Below are positions 10,996-20,464 of a stretch of DNA of 64,000 bases, in pieces (the first letter of the stretch is position 1; each line of letters starts with the position of its first letter). The notes beneath the pieces are model-generated. The model searched no databases and was not told the origin of the DNA. It saw only the letters and a program-made list of their open reading frames with translations. The translations under genes were made by a program, and so were the position numbers. The stretch spans positions 22,176 to 86,175 of the forward strand of contig NZ_JAEEGC010000072.1 of NCBI RefSeq assembly GCF_019207025.1, in the 5' to 3' direction. Origin of the DNA: Clostridium thailandense. GTDB lineage: Bacteria; Bacillota; Clostridia; Clostridiales; Clostridiaceae.

Positions 10996-11526
10996 TTAGT
11001 ATAATCCCTCTATGGTCTTTTCTATCCATTTAAGTTCTGCTTCAAAATGATAAATATGATGCTCAAATATAGTTGTTGCACTAAATCTAGCACATTCTGG
11101 TAGAATATTTAAAGTGTTTAATTTATGTCTTTTTAATGCATCCAGCTTCAGTAAAATTTCCTGTTTTTTATTATTAAGTGTCTTTTTAAGTTCATCGTTA
11201 TTAATTTTTTCTCTAAAATAAAAAACTCCATCCAGTGAGAATTCTGGTGAATAACTTTCCTCTAACTGCTCAATAAATAACTTATCAAAATATTTTTTTC
11301 CACTTAAAGTGATGCTGTATACTAATTTTTCTGGTCTGTTGCCATCTTTATCTAAAACCTCAGTGACATAACCTTTTTCCTTAAGCTTATCGAGATGATA
11401 GTAAATCGTTGGAAGCTTAATCTTTGCAAAATCTGATATTCTCTCCTCCATTATCTGTTTTAGCTTATAACCATGCTGAGACCCATACTGCTGTAGCAAT
11501 CCCAGTATATAAAACGGGATTTTCAT
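10996..11526 (-). CDS. PadR family transcriptional regulator
   Basis: 176 aa with ATG at 11526 behind GGTGGTGA. Residues 1-85 form the PadR winged helix: FYILGLLQQYGSQHGYKLKQIMEERI, then LPTIYYHLDKLKEKGYVTEV and a basic wing with PEKLVYSIT. Residues 95-176 form the C-terminal helical dimerisation domain. These regulators usually repress a neighbouring gene and themselves, releasing DNA when they bind a phenolic or hydrophobic ligand. A consensus promoter with a palindrome at its start site lies upstream, supporting autoregulation. The DUF2889 gene lies immediately downstream. Confidence 0.88.
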   Translation of the reverse strand: MKIPFYILGLLQQYGSQHGYKLKQIMEERISDFAKIKLPTIYYHLDKLKEKGYVTEVLDKDGNRPEKLVYSITLSGKKYFDKLFIEQLEESYSPEFSLDGVFYFREKINNDELKKTLNNKKQEILLKLDALKRHKLNTLNILPECARFSATTIFEHHIYHFEAELKWIEKTIEGLY

Positions 11527-11543
11527 TTTTTCACCACCATTGC

Positions 11544-11589
11544 TCAGTACTGACTATTTTAGTATAAACCTATTTTTTCCCATTGTCAA
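11544..11589 (-). promoter_or_regulatory. padR promoter with overlapping operator
   Basis: Minus strand: -35 TTGACA (11584-11589), a 17-nt spacer, -10 TATACT (11561-11566). TCAGTACTGA (11544-11553), a perfect 10-bp palindrome within GCTCAG-TA-CTGACT, sits exactly at the predicted transcription start. Confidence 0.75.
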
Positions 11590-11642
11590 CTTTTAGCAAA
11601 GATTTTTTGTTTATTTATTCTGACTCGCCAACTTAACAAAAA

Positions 11643-11771
11643 TAGACACTTAATTTATACAAGAAAAATATTGATGTCATAGAACGCATGCTTAAATACT
11701 TTAAAGTCAACTAAAATATTTATCTTGCCAAGATAATATCAATACACTCTAAAATATAAATCAAGTGTCTG
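11643..11771. repeat. Intergenic palindromic repeat, copy E
   Basis: Imperfect palindrome with outer arms 11643-11659 and 11755-11771 (one internal mismatch over about 16 bp) and partial inner pairing around TATTGAT/ATCAATA. Its right end, 11763-11787, matches 32304-32328 of copy A at 23 of 25 positions, which places it in the same family. It occupies most of the gap between padR and the protease gene. Confidence 0.7.
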
Positions 11772-11830
11772 TTATGGTTATTTATATTTAGATTTTAATC
11801 TTAAATTAATCAGTTTATCTCTATAAGGAA

Positions 11831-13480
11831 CTACTCTATAGTGAACTCATATCTTAATGATTTTTTCAATGAGACATTCTCTTTAGAAGCAACCTTTTTA
11901 TCAATATACAAGCAATAGGTTTCTCCACTCTTGTAGTAACTTAATGGAGTAACTCTCAATATTTTGTCGGAACCATAACTTATCTTTACATCAATTCTAT
12001 TACCCGATGAATCAAGTACATATATATTTTCAGATGTTAATGTATCCTGATTTGCTTCTTTTGTAAATTTGATATTCCATTCCTTATTCGCAGCCACCTT
12101 GTATGGAATAACAGTTGTCGTTCCATCAAAATAAATATCTGGATCTGAATTATTTGAAACAGTTATATTTAAACTCACACTTATTAAAGAGCCTTCCGAT
12201 ATAGAATTAAAAGGTTGAACATATCTCACTATATTACCAGAAGATGAAGCCGTTTCTGTATAGCTATTACTCTCTACGGTACTTAATAACTTTTCATTTT
12301 CATCATATATCTTATAGCCACTTGCATTTACTGCCGCATCCCAGGTCAACTTAAATTTACCTCCTGAAAGTATTTCACTATTTACTTGTTGTATGTCATC
12401 TACAATTTTTCCATTAGTCATATCAGTATATACAATACCTTCAATAATATCATTTACATAAGCTTTGTAAGATATATAGCTAAATCCCTTGTCTCCCCAA
12501 CTTGTTCCCCAAGAATTCGCAAGCTTAAAAGCACCTGTGCCATCTGAAGTAACAATAGAATCATCGTATCCAACTACAGCAATAGCATGTCCACCAATGT
12601 CTGATCTGTCTATAGTTATAATACTTGTACCATCTGATTTTATAGTTGGATCCTCAAATCTATATCCTATTTCCATTCCTGCTACCATGATATCTCCTGT
12701 ATTTAAATATTGCTTGGTTTTCTGAATTATGTAATCTGAAGAATCTTCATATGTATATAATACTTCCCAATCTTTTATCTTGTTAACAGCAGCTTTTTGC
12801 TTTATAGCATTAGTAGGCTGTGTAGTATAATCTGGTGGATTATACGGAAAGTCCTTTAATGTAGCAGCTCCTACATTTTCAAGCAAGTCTCCTGCATCCT
12901 CAAGAGTACCTCCATCATCAGTGCCACCATTAATCTGATTGTATATAAATGACGGACTAAAAACATGATTAGATATTGCTGTATCTCCTGATTTAACATT
13001 CCATCCTATGTCCTTAGCTTGCTGAAATGTTCTTACATAATATCCAGTACTCCAAGCAACACAATCATTTTCTTGCTGATCTCCTATAGGCGGCAAATAA
13101 GAAGAACTCGAATAGTCAACCTTAGTAGGTAATTGCGACAAATTATAACCTGCAGATTTAAGTTTATTTTCTATAGATTTCCCTAAAGCAGAATTTTTAG
13201 TTGAATTCTTCGTAGTTTTCAAACCAGTCTTTCGCGATTCAATCTTTTCCTCCTTCACGATGGTCCATACGTTATCTTTATTTCTTAATAACTTTTTATA
13301 ATTTTTCCCATCTTTTAATGTATAAATTTCCATCGTGTCTGTACTTAATTCATTTGTGTCCAATATTTTTTCCCCGTCTGAAATCGGGAAATTATCTGCC
13401 TTTACATTAGATCCTAATCTAAAAAGTACAGAAACAAAAAATAATACCACTATTATGGATGTCCTTTTCCATTTTTTCAT
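11831..13480 (-). CDS. Secreted papain-like (C1A) cysteine protease with Ig-like C-terminal domains
   Basis: 549 aa. A signal peptide (residues 1-28, ending NVKA) indicates export. After a 90-residue prodomain-like stretch, the C1A domain shows the oxyanion Gln in PIGDQQEND, catalytic C140 (NDCVAWS), H298 (GGHAIAVVGYDD) and N322 (LANSWGTSWGDKGF): a complete triad. An fibronectin-like segment (about 370-425) and a bacterial Ig-like domain (about 450-549, ending YCLYIDKKV and RYEFTIE) follow, probably for wall or substrate contact. No sortase motif. It appears monocistronic; a palindromic repeat lies downstream. Confidence 0.88.
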   Translation of the reverse strand: MKKWKRTSIIVVLFFVSVLFRLGSNVKADNFPISDGEKILDTNELSTDTMEIYTLKDGKNYKKLLRNKDNVWTIVKEEKIESRKTGLKTTKNSTKNSALGKSIENKLKSAGYNLSQLPTKVDYSSSSYLPPIGDQQENDCVAWSTGYYVRTFQQAKDIGWNVKSGDTAISNHVFSPSFIYNQINGGTDDGGTLEDAGDLLENVGAATLKDFPYNPPDYTTQPTNAIKQKAAVNKIKDWEVLYTYEDSSDYIIQKTKQYLNTGDIMVAGMEIGYRFEDPTIKSDGTSIITIDRSDIGGHAIAVVGYDDSIVTSDGTGAFKLANSWGTSWGDKGFSYISYKAYVNDIIEGIVYTDMTNGKIVDDIQQVNSEILSGGKFKLTWDAAVNASGYKIYDENEKLLSTVESNSYTETASSSGNIVRYVQPFNSISEGSLISVSLNITVSNNSDPDIYFDGTTTVIPYKVAANKEWNIKFTKEANQDTLTSENIYVLDSSGNRIDVKISYGSDKILRVTPLSYYKSGETYCLYIDKKVASKENVSLKKSLRYEFTIE

Positions 13481-13653
13481 TTTTATTTTACACCTCTTTT
13501 CGATTAATGTTTTTCCAATGAGTAAAAATTAACTTTTCATTGTAGTCCATTTAATTATAACCCATTTGTGTTACAATCTTGTCACAATGTATAGAAAAAC
13601 TGCATTCACATAAGAATACAGCTCTCAGCAAAAATTTAATTTTTTATTTTACC

Positions 13654-15207
13654 TTAAATATCAACTTCAACTTTTAAATCTGCGCCAATAACTCCAACTA
13701 ATTTATGCTCTGAAGTAAATATTGGCAAGGAAACTGTAACACAAGGACTAGAGGTTATTGCCGATATATATATTTGTGAAACAAAGTTCTTTCCCTTAGA
13801 ACTCTCTTTAAACCACTGTCTAACATTTGCGTTAGCTATACCAGCGTTAGGGTTTGAATATATGAACTTACCTTTTATATCATTCGTCCAAATAGCTTCA
13901 ATATAAGAATAATTTGATAAGCATTCATCAAGTATTTTTTTATGGGTTATTTCACTTAATTCTGCCAATTTGTAATTAGAAAGAAGTTCATTTTCTATGA
14001 GCTTAATTGTTTCATTACACTGAGTATTGATATTCTCCTTATTGGAATCTATAATGTCGCCATCTACTTTTTCTGATACTGCAGTCATAATTTTAGATGC
14101 ATTTGTGAGAAGATCCTTCATCTTATCTAAGTCTTTTATACTGCTCGTCTGTTCTGTTACAGCGGCATAAACTTTATTTACACTATTGTTCATTTCATCA
14201 AAATTTTTTTCAAGAACGAAAAATTCATTATTTATATGATCTATTGCTTTATATTCCTTATCCACTATGTTTGTCATTCCTTCTGTCATAGAAAATACAT
14301 TATTAAAGGATTTCTTAATTTTATTTAAAATTTCTTCTATATTTTGAGATAATTGAACACTTTTTTCAACATTTTTTTTATTTGGTCCCATATCATTCAC
14401 TACAATTTCCATTTGATTTTCTATCTTGTCAATAAGCTTTGATATTTCAGAGACTGAATTTTGACTACTTTCTGCAAGAGTTCTAATCTCATTAGCAACT
14501 ACACTAAAACCTCTTCCATGTTCTCCTGCACGAGCCGCCTCAATTGAAGCATTAAGAGAAAGTAAATTTGTTTGTGTTGCAATATCATTTACAGTATCTA
14601 ATATTATGCTAATTTGCTTTGAAATCTGTTTTAATTCTTCAATACTACTTACAGTTTTATCTGTTGAAGACTTTATTTCTTTAATAGCTGCTACAATTTC
14701 TAATATCTCCTTAAGTCCTTTTGAAATTATATGTTTTGATTCATCAGACGTAGAGGAAATTTTGCTTGAGGCATTTTTTATATTTTCAAATAAACTTAAA
14801 ACTTCTTTCATTTCATCTGCTGTACTTTTTACTTTTTCATAGCTAGTACTATTTAATTGAGATAGGTCATTTGTTTCATTTGTAAGTTGATTAGCACAGC
14901 AAGAAGTTTCTTCCATAGTAAAAGAAAGCTGTTGAGTTACTGAAGTAATTTGACTTGAAACTACTTGATTTTCAAAAATATCTTTTATTAATCCTTTTCT
15001 TAGAGAACTTAATAAGTCAGTTGTTTTTTTGATGATACCAGTACGTTCTATTCCTTCAAGATTAGAGGAATAATTGCCTTCCATAAATTCAGCTATAACA
15101 CTATTTATTATCTTTATTCTTCTATTCATAAAATAGTTTGTAATCACAACACCTAGTATCAAACCTAATAGTAAATAAAAAACACCAATAAATACACTCC
15201 CCACCAC
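13654..15207 (-). CDS. Methyl-accepting chemotaxis protein with C-terminal Cache-like sensor
   Basis: 517 aa from GTG at 15207, preceded by AAGGAAGG. One N-terminal transmembrane helix (about 5-27), then a long helical signalling region with the hairpin tip [21 protein letters not shown] and [16 protein letters not shown], then a C-terminal domain (about 400-517) with the single-Cache pattern [28 protein letters not shown] and [15 protein letters not shown]. In ordinary MCPs the Cache domain is N-terminal and extracellular. Here, with a single membrane span, it would be cytoplasmic after the signalling hairpin. No che genes are nearby. Confidence 0.85.
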   Translation of the reverse strand: MVGSVFIGVFYLLLGLILGVVITNYFMNRRIKIINSVIAEFMEGNYSSNLEGIERTGIIKKTTDLLSSLRKGLIKDIFENQVVSSQITSVTQQLSFTMEETSCCANQLTNETNDLSQLNSTSYEKVKSTADEMKEVLSLFENIKNASSKISSTSDESKHIISKGLKEILEIVAAIKEIKSSTDKTVSSIEELKQISKQISIILDTVNDIATQTNLLSLNASIEAARAGEHGRGFSVVANEIRTLAESSQNSVSEISKLIDKIENQMEIVVNDMGPNKKNVEKSVQLSQNIEEILNKIKKSFNNVFSMTEGMTNIVDKEYKAIDHINNEFFVLEKNFDEMNNSVNKVYAAVTEQTSSIKDLDKMKDLLTNASKIMTAVSEKVDGDIIDSNKENINTQCNETIKLIENELLSNYKLAELSEITHKKILDECLSNYSYIEAIWTNDIKGKFIYSNPNAGIANANVRQWFKESSKGKNFVSQIYISAITSSPCVTVSLPIFTSEHKLVGVIGADLKVEVDI

Positions 15208-15400
15208 CAGGCACCTTCCTTCGATTTGTCAACAAAATAGTTAAAAACTTTATATTTTCTTAAAAATTGTACTTAATTATATCATAATTAATATTTATCT
15301 ACAAGCATGGTTTAGATAATTCTAATAATAATTGCACCGTAAAAGATTCTGTTAATTCTGCAAAACAACAACTATATACTTATCAAGACCAGAGTATAAA

Positions 15401-15447
15401 AATAAAAAAATCCTATATTCATTAAAATATCATAGGATTTTTTTATT
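15401..15447. terminator. Bidirectional terminator after the PC4-like gene
   Basis: Perfect 16-bp stem (15401-15416 with 15432-15447) with A and T tracts on its flanks, directly downstream of the gene ending at 15460. Confidence 0.85.
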
Positions 15448-15459
15448 TTTGTGCATTTA

Positions 15460-15681
15460 TTATAATTCCATCTTATTCAAAATATCTCTTAGTTCTTTTA
15501 ACTCTTCATTTGTTAAAGTTACTCCTTTTCCCATCTTTTTATGCTCAGGGTCCCAATCTCTAATATCAAATTTAGGAATTTTATCATTCCAGCTTATTAA
15601 AGTTAATTCTTTCTTCCAACCTTTTGTTGATTCTGAAAGGACTCCTATATTTTCTTTTATTTCATATTTTATATCTGCCAT
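15460..15681 (-). CDS. YdbC-like PC4/p15 family ssDNA-binding protein
   Basis: 73 aa, with AAGGAG upstream of ATG 15681. One PC4 (transcriptional coactivator p15) domain: KYEIKENIGVLSES, KGWKKELTLISWND, PKFDIRDWDPEHKKMGKGVTLT and a C-terminal helix. Bacterial YdbC-type homologues are homodimers that bind single-stranded nucleic acid through the beta-sheet face. Cytoplasmic. It has its own terminator and about 75 bp separate it from AlaX upstream, so it may be the last gene of that transcript or independent. Confidence 0.85.
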   Translation of the reverse strand: MADIKYEIKENIGVLSESTKGWKKELTLISWNDKIPKFDIRDWDPEHKKMGKGVTLTNEELKELRDILNKMEL

Positions 15682-15756
15682 ATGTGTATCTCCTTAACTT
15701 GCTTTTATATTTGTATAAGTCTATCTTATGCATAGCTTGAATTAATTTTTTATAAA

Positions 15757-16473
15757 CTATTCTTCCAATTCAACATATATTCTTTTATTGATTTTCCCCT
15801 TACTCTTATAGTCCACTATTTTTATTTTTCCAACTTCAGCAGTATTTTTCACATGAGTTCCTCCATCCGCCTGAAGGTCTAACCCATCAATCTCAACTGT
15901 TCTTATCTCTTTAATTCCTTCTGGCAAAAGATTTATTTTTGTTCTTATTAGGTCAGGAATTTGAAAAGCTTCTTCTCTCCCTAAAATATTTACCTTAATA
16001 TTTCTTTTACATCCTACTTCTTTGTTAACCTTTTCCTCAATTTCCTGTACTAATTCCTTATCAAAGTTTTCAAACTCGAAATCCATTCTCCCTTTAAGAC
16101 AATCCATATCTCCACCAGTCACTTGTGCTTTATAATCTCTCCACACAACACCACATAAAATATGCATGGCTGTATGAGTCCTCATTAATTTATATCTATG
16201 CTCCCAATCTATTTTTCCAACACAAGTCTCATTAACTGTAGGAAGTTTTCCATCAATATAATGATATACATCGTTTTCTTTTTTCTTAACTTTTTTAACA
16301 ACATATGAATCTGTATTTGTTTCCAATACTCCTACATCACAGGGTTGACCACCTCCCCCTATATAAAATGCTGTTTTATCTAAAATAACAGCATTTTCAG
16401 TCTCATCTACGGCGGCAACTTTGCATTCAAATTCTTTTACGTAACTATCCTTTTGAAATATTAATTCAGTCAT
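15757..16473 (-). CDS. AlaX-type alanyl-tRNA editing hydrolase
   Basis: 238 aa, ATG 16473 behind AGGAGGA. It carries GGGGQPCD near residue 40, which marks the AlaX-M type with a glycine-rich second domain. The zinc motif is HTAMH (near 99-103), plus the late DLQADGGTHVKNT segment supplying the final His. The position that is Cys in AlaRS-type editing domains is Asp here. The family hydrolyses Ser-tRNA-Ala or Gly-tRNA-Ala in trans. The TrmB-like regulator gene lies 33 bp upstream on the same strand, so the two are probably cotranscribed. Confidence 0.88.
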   Translation of the reverse strand: MTELIFQKDSYVKEFECKVAAVDETENAVILDKTAFYIGGGGQPCDVGVLETNTDSYVVKKVKKKENDVYHYIDGKLPTVNETCVGKIDWEHRYKLMRTHTAMHILCGVVWRDYKAQVTGGDMDCLKGRMDFEFENFDKELVQEIEEKVNKEVGCKRNIKVNILGREEAFQIPDLIRTKINLLPEGIKEIRTVEIDGLDLQADGGTHVKNTAEVGKIKIVDYKSKGKINKRIYVELEE

Positions 16474-16506
16474 TTCTTATTCCTCCTTAAAATCTATGAT
16501 AAAAAT

Positions 16507-17340
16507 TTATTTAAAGCTATTAAACTCTTCATCTGTATACCCAAAGTATTCTTTCCTTGCATTATCCATAAAATTTTCATATTCTTGTCTTTCATTTTCT
16601 TCTAACTTATTAGAATACAGATTTACCATTAAATCATGTGAAATATAGTCCTCACTCATATCCACAAAGCCTGCATCTTTTATCCATGTTACTTTACTTT
16701 CCTCATTTCTTGATATAACACCATATAGCACGTGAATTCCATCAATCGTTACAGTCATATACCGTTCTTTTTTCTCTGAAAGATATCTTTCTATCCTTCT
16801 ATGACTAACCAACTCCTCAAAAGAATTAATCCTGCCAAAATATATGCCTTTAACTACAACACCTCTGTCGATTGCATCTTTTAGAGCTCTCCTTATATCG
16901 TTTATTTCTTCCTCCCATATTGAAAGTGAAATTCTCTTTTTCGCATCTGAGATCAATAAATTCAAAAAATCAATGATACTTTCTCTTCCTTTAATTACAA
17001 TGAGCTTACTGTCACTTTTTTCTTCTGAATAAATATTTTTAGTATATTCTTCAATGTTGCTTAGTTTATTATCAAAGCTTTTTTTTAATCTGTTTATAAG
17101 CAACTCAGGTTCAAGGGGATAATATAAAGTATTTTTTCCATCATTTTGTTCAAATACCAGTTGCTTATTTTTTAAGCTGTCTAATACTTCATATATTCTT
17201 GATCTTGGGATTCCCGATTCTTTACTTAAAATATATCCATTTACCGGATATTGCCCTAAAAGCTTTAAATATGCCTTTACTTCGTATTCACTTAATCCCA
17301 GTGATTTCATATCTTCAATAATTGATGCATTGCTATTCAT
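16507..17340 (-). CDS. TrmB-like transcriptional regulator
   Basis: 277 aa, ATG 17340 with GGAGG upstream. The N-terminal winged helix (GLSEYEVKAYLKLLGQYPVNGYILSKESGIPRSRIYEVLDSL) is the TrmB type. A helical linker (about 85-115) and a C-terminal phospholipase D-like effector domain (about 115-275, with GRESIIDFLNLLI and SLSIWEEEI) follow. Known relatives respond to sugars, but the ligand here cannot be read. A consensus promoter embedded in a 57-bp palindrome lies about 165 nt upstream, pointing to autoregulation, and alaX follows as the likely cotranscribed gene. Confidence 0.85.
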   Translation of the reverse strand: MNSNASIIEDMKSLGLSEYEVKAYLKLLGQYPVNGYILSKESGIPRSRIYEVLDSLKNKQLVFEQNDGKNTLYYPLEPELLINRLKKSFDNKLSNIEEYTKNIYSEEKSDSKLIVIKGRESIIDFLNLLISDAKKRISLSIWEEEINDIRRALKDAIDRGVVVKGIYFGRINSFEELVSHRRIERYLSEKKERYMTVTIDGIHVLYGVISRNEESKVTWIKDAGFVDMSEDYISHDLMVNLYSNKLEENERQEYENFMDNARKEYFGYTDEEFNSFK

Positions 17341-17469
17341 CTATTTTCCTCCATAAAACTGCAATTTTATAAAAACAAACATTATATTTTATCTTAATAC
17401 ACGGATTCTTACTGCGTCACTTTTCCAATAATAATTATCCAAACTTCCAATACTCTTAATTTTTACTAC

Positions 17470-17541
17470 GTAACTACTATAATAACTACTATAATAGTTC
17501 ATATTAGTAGTTATTATAGTAGTTACTTCTAATTTTGTCAA
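17470..17541 (-). promoter_or_regulatory. Consensus promoter inside a 22-bp-arm palindrome (probable TrmB-like operator)
   Basis: Minus strand: -35 TTGACA (17536-17541), 17-nt spacer, -10 TATAAT (17513-17518), all perfect consensus. The -10 lies inside an inverted repeat whose arms (17470-17491 and 17505-17526) match over 22 bp. Each arm is a tandem of a TAACTACTA-like unit. Confidence 0.8.
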
Positions 17542-17581
17542 TACAATTAAATATTTTAGCAAAAACTTAAAATTTCAATAT

Positions 17582-17609
17582 AAAAAGGGCTATAACTTAA
17601 GCCCTTTTT
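17582..17609 (-). terminator. Terminator of selO
   Basis: Perfect stem AAAAAGGGCT/AGCCCTTTTT with an 8-nt loop, about 60 bp after the selO stop. Confidence 0.85.
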
Positions 17610-17669
17610 ATATAACCGCTATTTCTAATTTTTATTCTGTATCAGTTAACCAGTCTAATACTTCTATAA

Positions 17670-19145
17670 TTAAGTGCCACAAAAAGTCCTATAAGGACAA
17701 GCTGATGGCTCAGGCAGTGTGGCGTATTCCATCTGCTCTTGAGAATATGCATATGGATTGGAAATAACCTCAAGAAGTCTTTCCATGACACTGTAATCTC
17801 CACGTTTCACCGCAGCTTCCAGTGCTTCTTCTACTCGATGATTGCGAGGTATTACTGCCGGGTTACTGCTTTTCATTAACTTATGAGAAGAATCTTTTGA
17901 TTCTTGCTGCCTACCAAGTCTTGCCTTCCACAACTTATACCACTGAATAAATTCCTCAGTATCAAACATTTCTATATCTGATACTTTATCAACGGTTAAT
18001 GCCTGAAAGGTGTTAGTATAGTCCGCTCCATGCTTCTGCATAATATTTAAGAGATTTTCAATAAGTGATTCATCCTGAGATTCTTCATTAAAAATTCCTA
18101 ATTTTGCTCTCATTCCCGCCAGCCAATTGTTATTATACAAATCGGCAAAATCTGAAATAGCATCCTCTGCCATTCTAACCGCTTGATCTTCATTATCATG
18201 TAGCAGCGGTAGCAAGGTTTCAGCGAATCTTGCCAGATTCCATGCAGCAATATTCGGTTGGTTTCCATAAGCATAGCGCCCATGAATGTCAATAGAACTG
18301 AACACTGTTGCAGGATCATAGGTATCCATAAAGGCGCAAGGACCATAATCAATTGTCTCTCCACTGACAGTCATATTGTCAGTATTCATAACGCCATGAA
18401 TAAATCCAACCAGCTGCCATTTAGCAATTAGTTCAGCCTGACGCTTAATCACTTCCTTAAGTAATAGAAGGTACCGATCTTCATCAACTCCAATCCCTAT
18501 ATAATGTCTTTGCAATACATAGTCAGCAAGAGCCTGAAGTTCCTTCACTGTTCCCCACTGTGCGGCATATTCAAATGTGCCCACACGTATGTGACTGGCA
18601 GCTACACGAGTAAGAATTGCACCAGGCTGTTCCGTTTCACGAACTACCGTCTCACCAGTTTCTACCACAGCTAAGCTTTCAGTAGTAGGTATACCAAGCC
18701 CCTTCATGGCTTCACTGATGATATATTCGCGAAGCATCGGACCAAGTGACGCTCTGCCATCACCTCCACGAGAGTATGGCGTCCTACCTGAACCCTTAAG
18801 CTGAATATCAACTCGTTTACCCTTTGGAGTGATCTGTTCACCAAGCAGCAGAGCCCGGCCATCTCCAAGCATGGTAAAATGACCAAATTGGTGTCCTGCA
18901 TAGGCTTGAGCAAGAGGCAAAGCACCATCTGGAAGCTGATTACCCGCAAAAACCGACACACCATCATTACTTTGCAGCGCCTGTACGTTCAATCCCAAGG
19001 ATACTGCTAACTTATTATTTAAAATTACTAACCTCGGTTCTCGTATAGGATCTAAACTCTGTCTAGTAAAAAATTTTTTAGGTAAACGGGCATAACTGTT
19101 ATCCAAATTCCATCCTGTATCTATTTTTACCTTTGTCTCTGTCAT
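17670..19145 (-). CDS. selO: Protein adenylyltransferase SelO (YdiU family)
   Basis: 491 aa from ATG at 19145 with AAGGAG upstream; a longer frame to 19190 lacks a ribosome site. SelO is a pseudokinase-fold enzyme that transfers AMP from ATP to Ser/Thr/Tyr of proteins. Visible motifs are [52 protein letters not shown] and DYGPCAFMD for nucleotide and metal binding, and a C-terminal Cys (CPYRTFCGT). The C-terminal Cys corresponds to the redox Cys/Sec of the family. The gene appears richer in G+C than its neighbours, suggesting acquisition by transfer. It appears monocistronic. Confidence 0.92.
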   Translation of the reverse strand: MTETKVKIDTGWNLDNSYARLPKKFFTRQSLDPIREPRLVILNNKLAVSLGLNVQALQSNDGVSVFAGNQLPDGALPLAQAYAGHQFGHFTMLGDGRALLLGEQITPKGKRVDIQLKGSGRTPYSRGGDGRASLGPMLREYIISEAMKGLGIPTTESLAVVETGETVVRETEQPGAILTRVAASHIRVGTFEYAAQWGTVKELQALADYVLQRHYIGIGVDEDRYLLLLKEVIKRQAELIAKWQLVGFIHGVMNTDNMTVSGETIDYGPCAFMDTYDPATVFSSIDIHGRYAYGNQPNIAAWNLARFAETLLPLLHDNEDQAVRMAEDAISDFADLYNNNWLAGMRAKLGIFNEESQDESLIENLLNIMQKHGADYTNTFQALTVDKVSDIEMFDTEEFIQWYKLWKARLGRQQESKDSSHKLMKSSNPAVIPRNHRVEEALEAAVKRGDYSVMERLLEVISNPYAYSQEQMEYATLPEPSACPYRTFCGT

Positions 19146-19348
19146 ATTATCTCCTTTCCTACTTGTATTTTTTATTAGCCTTTTCAACAAAATAAGAATC
19201 GCAGTTACTTTATAATATTTTTAGTTATATAATTTATACATAATCGTAAATCAACCCTTTTTAGTGTCTGTTTCTCATAATTTATTATACCTTTTTCTAT
19301 CATTAATTTTTTGTCCTAAATATAGTGCAAATAGAGCTAGCTTCAATA

Positions 19349-19377
19349 TTGACTACAAAAGCCTGTGGTTGTAATAT
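19349..19377 (+). promoter_or_regulatory. Orphan sigma-A-type promoter pointing away from any gene
   Basis: TTGACT, 17-nt spacer, TAATAT on the plus strand. Both flanking genes (selO and the pentapeptide protein) are on the minus strand and no rightward reading frame follows. It could drive an antisense or small RNA, or be chance. Apart from this, 19146-19493 shows nothing recognisable. Confidence 0.35.
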
Positions 19378-19493
19378 ACTATTATAAATATTTAACTATT
19401 TGTGAAATTCAAAATATCTATAGAACATTACAAGTAGGAACTATAAATGTTAACTATTCAATAAAAGTCAGTCAAATATGCTAAAATAAAAAA

Positions 19494-20327
19494 TTACTTT
19501 GTCCAATAAGTAGGTCTAACCAAAATTACAGGTAGTTTTGTATCTGAATCACCTTTAGCTGCGTTGATCTGAGCTTGAGTGAGAAATATGCTATTTGTGA
19601 GATTAGCTCCACTAAAATCAGCATCTCTCAAATCAGCTCCAATAAGGTCAGCTCCACTTAAATCGACTCCTCTTAAATTTGCTGCAATAAGACACGCTCC
19701 TCTCAAATCTGCACCTCTAAGGTTTATTTTCCTCAAGTCCGCACCAAAATAATCTAATCGCCTAGCTTTAGGGTTTCTATTTTTTCCACTACAGGCTTTA
19801 GAACGAACCATCTCACTGGTATCTTTAAGCAGTATATTAACTTTAGTTCGATGTGCTTCCACATCCACCGCTAATAAAGAATCAATATCAAGAAGAGTGA
19901 GACGTTCAGTATCATCTAATAATGAATTTACCTTATCCTTGATATCTTTATCTTTTTGCAGAGAGACTGCCTGAATAAGGTACCATATAATTTCATGAAG
20001 CTGCCTCATAATTAAGAACGCCTCAAACATTTGTTTAGTAGATTCAGGTGCTTTTCTCCAGTCATGTCCACCAAAAGTAACTTGAGCGACCTTTTGACCA
20101 GCACCAAAACAGTCATAAGCCGTACAACCTTTAAGCCCCTTATTCCTAAGATTTGTGTGAACAGAACAGGTGAAATCTGATTTTAAGTTTATACAAGGCT
20201 TACCAGCATCTTTATTCGTTGGAAAGCCTTCTGAAGCCGAAAAATACAATGCTACACAGCATAAACCAAAGCATTTTTTACAGTCAACTATCAATTCTCT
20301 ATTAAGCTTATCTTTATTATATATCAT
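19494..20327 (-). CDS. Pentapeptide-repeat protein with cysteine-rich N-terminal domain
   Basis: 277 aa. The second ATG (20327) is preferred because GAGG lies 9 nt upstream; the ATG at 20333 is only 3 nt from it. Residues 15-80 hold a Cys-rich cluster (CKKCFGLCC, then CINL, CSVH, CTAYDC) that looks like a metal or Fe-S binding site. A helical middle region follows, then about 11 pentapeptide repeats of A(D/N)Lxx type (residues about 195-255) that would fold as a short right-handed beta-helix. No signal peptide. Function is not known; the combination resembles clostridial proteins annotated only as pentapeptide-repeat proteins. Confidence 0.75.
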   Translation of the reverse strand: MIYNKDKLNRELIVDCKKCFGLCCVALYFSASEGFPTNKDAGKPCINLKSDFTCSVHTNLRNKGLKGCTAYDCFGAGQKVAQVTFGGHDWRKAPESTKQMFEAFLIMRQLHEIIWYLIQAVSLQKDKDIKDKVNSLLDDTERLTLLDIDSLLAVDVEAHRTKVNILLKDTSEMVRSKACSGKNRNPKARRLDYFGADLRKINLRGADLRGACLIAANLRGVDLSGADLIGADLRDADFSGANLTNSIFLTQAQINAAKGDSDTKLPVILVRPTYWTK

Positions 20328-20464
20328 ATTCATTTACCTCATATTATAAAAATACAAATGATTTTTACTTTTAAACTATATCATGTCTAAATAATTTAGA
20401 TAATTAGATTTACACATTTTATTGTACATAAATGATGGATTAAATAATTTTAGAGTTATTCTTA

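Noticed and set aside
11643..11771. Insertion sequence ends
   Set aside because: The arms enclose only about 130 bp with no transposase fragment; the palindrome-family explanation fits better.
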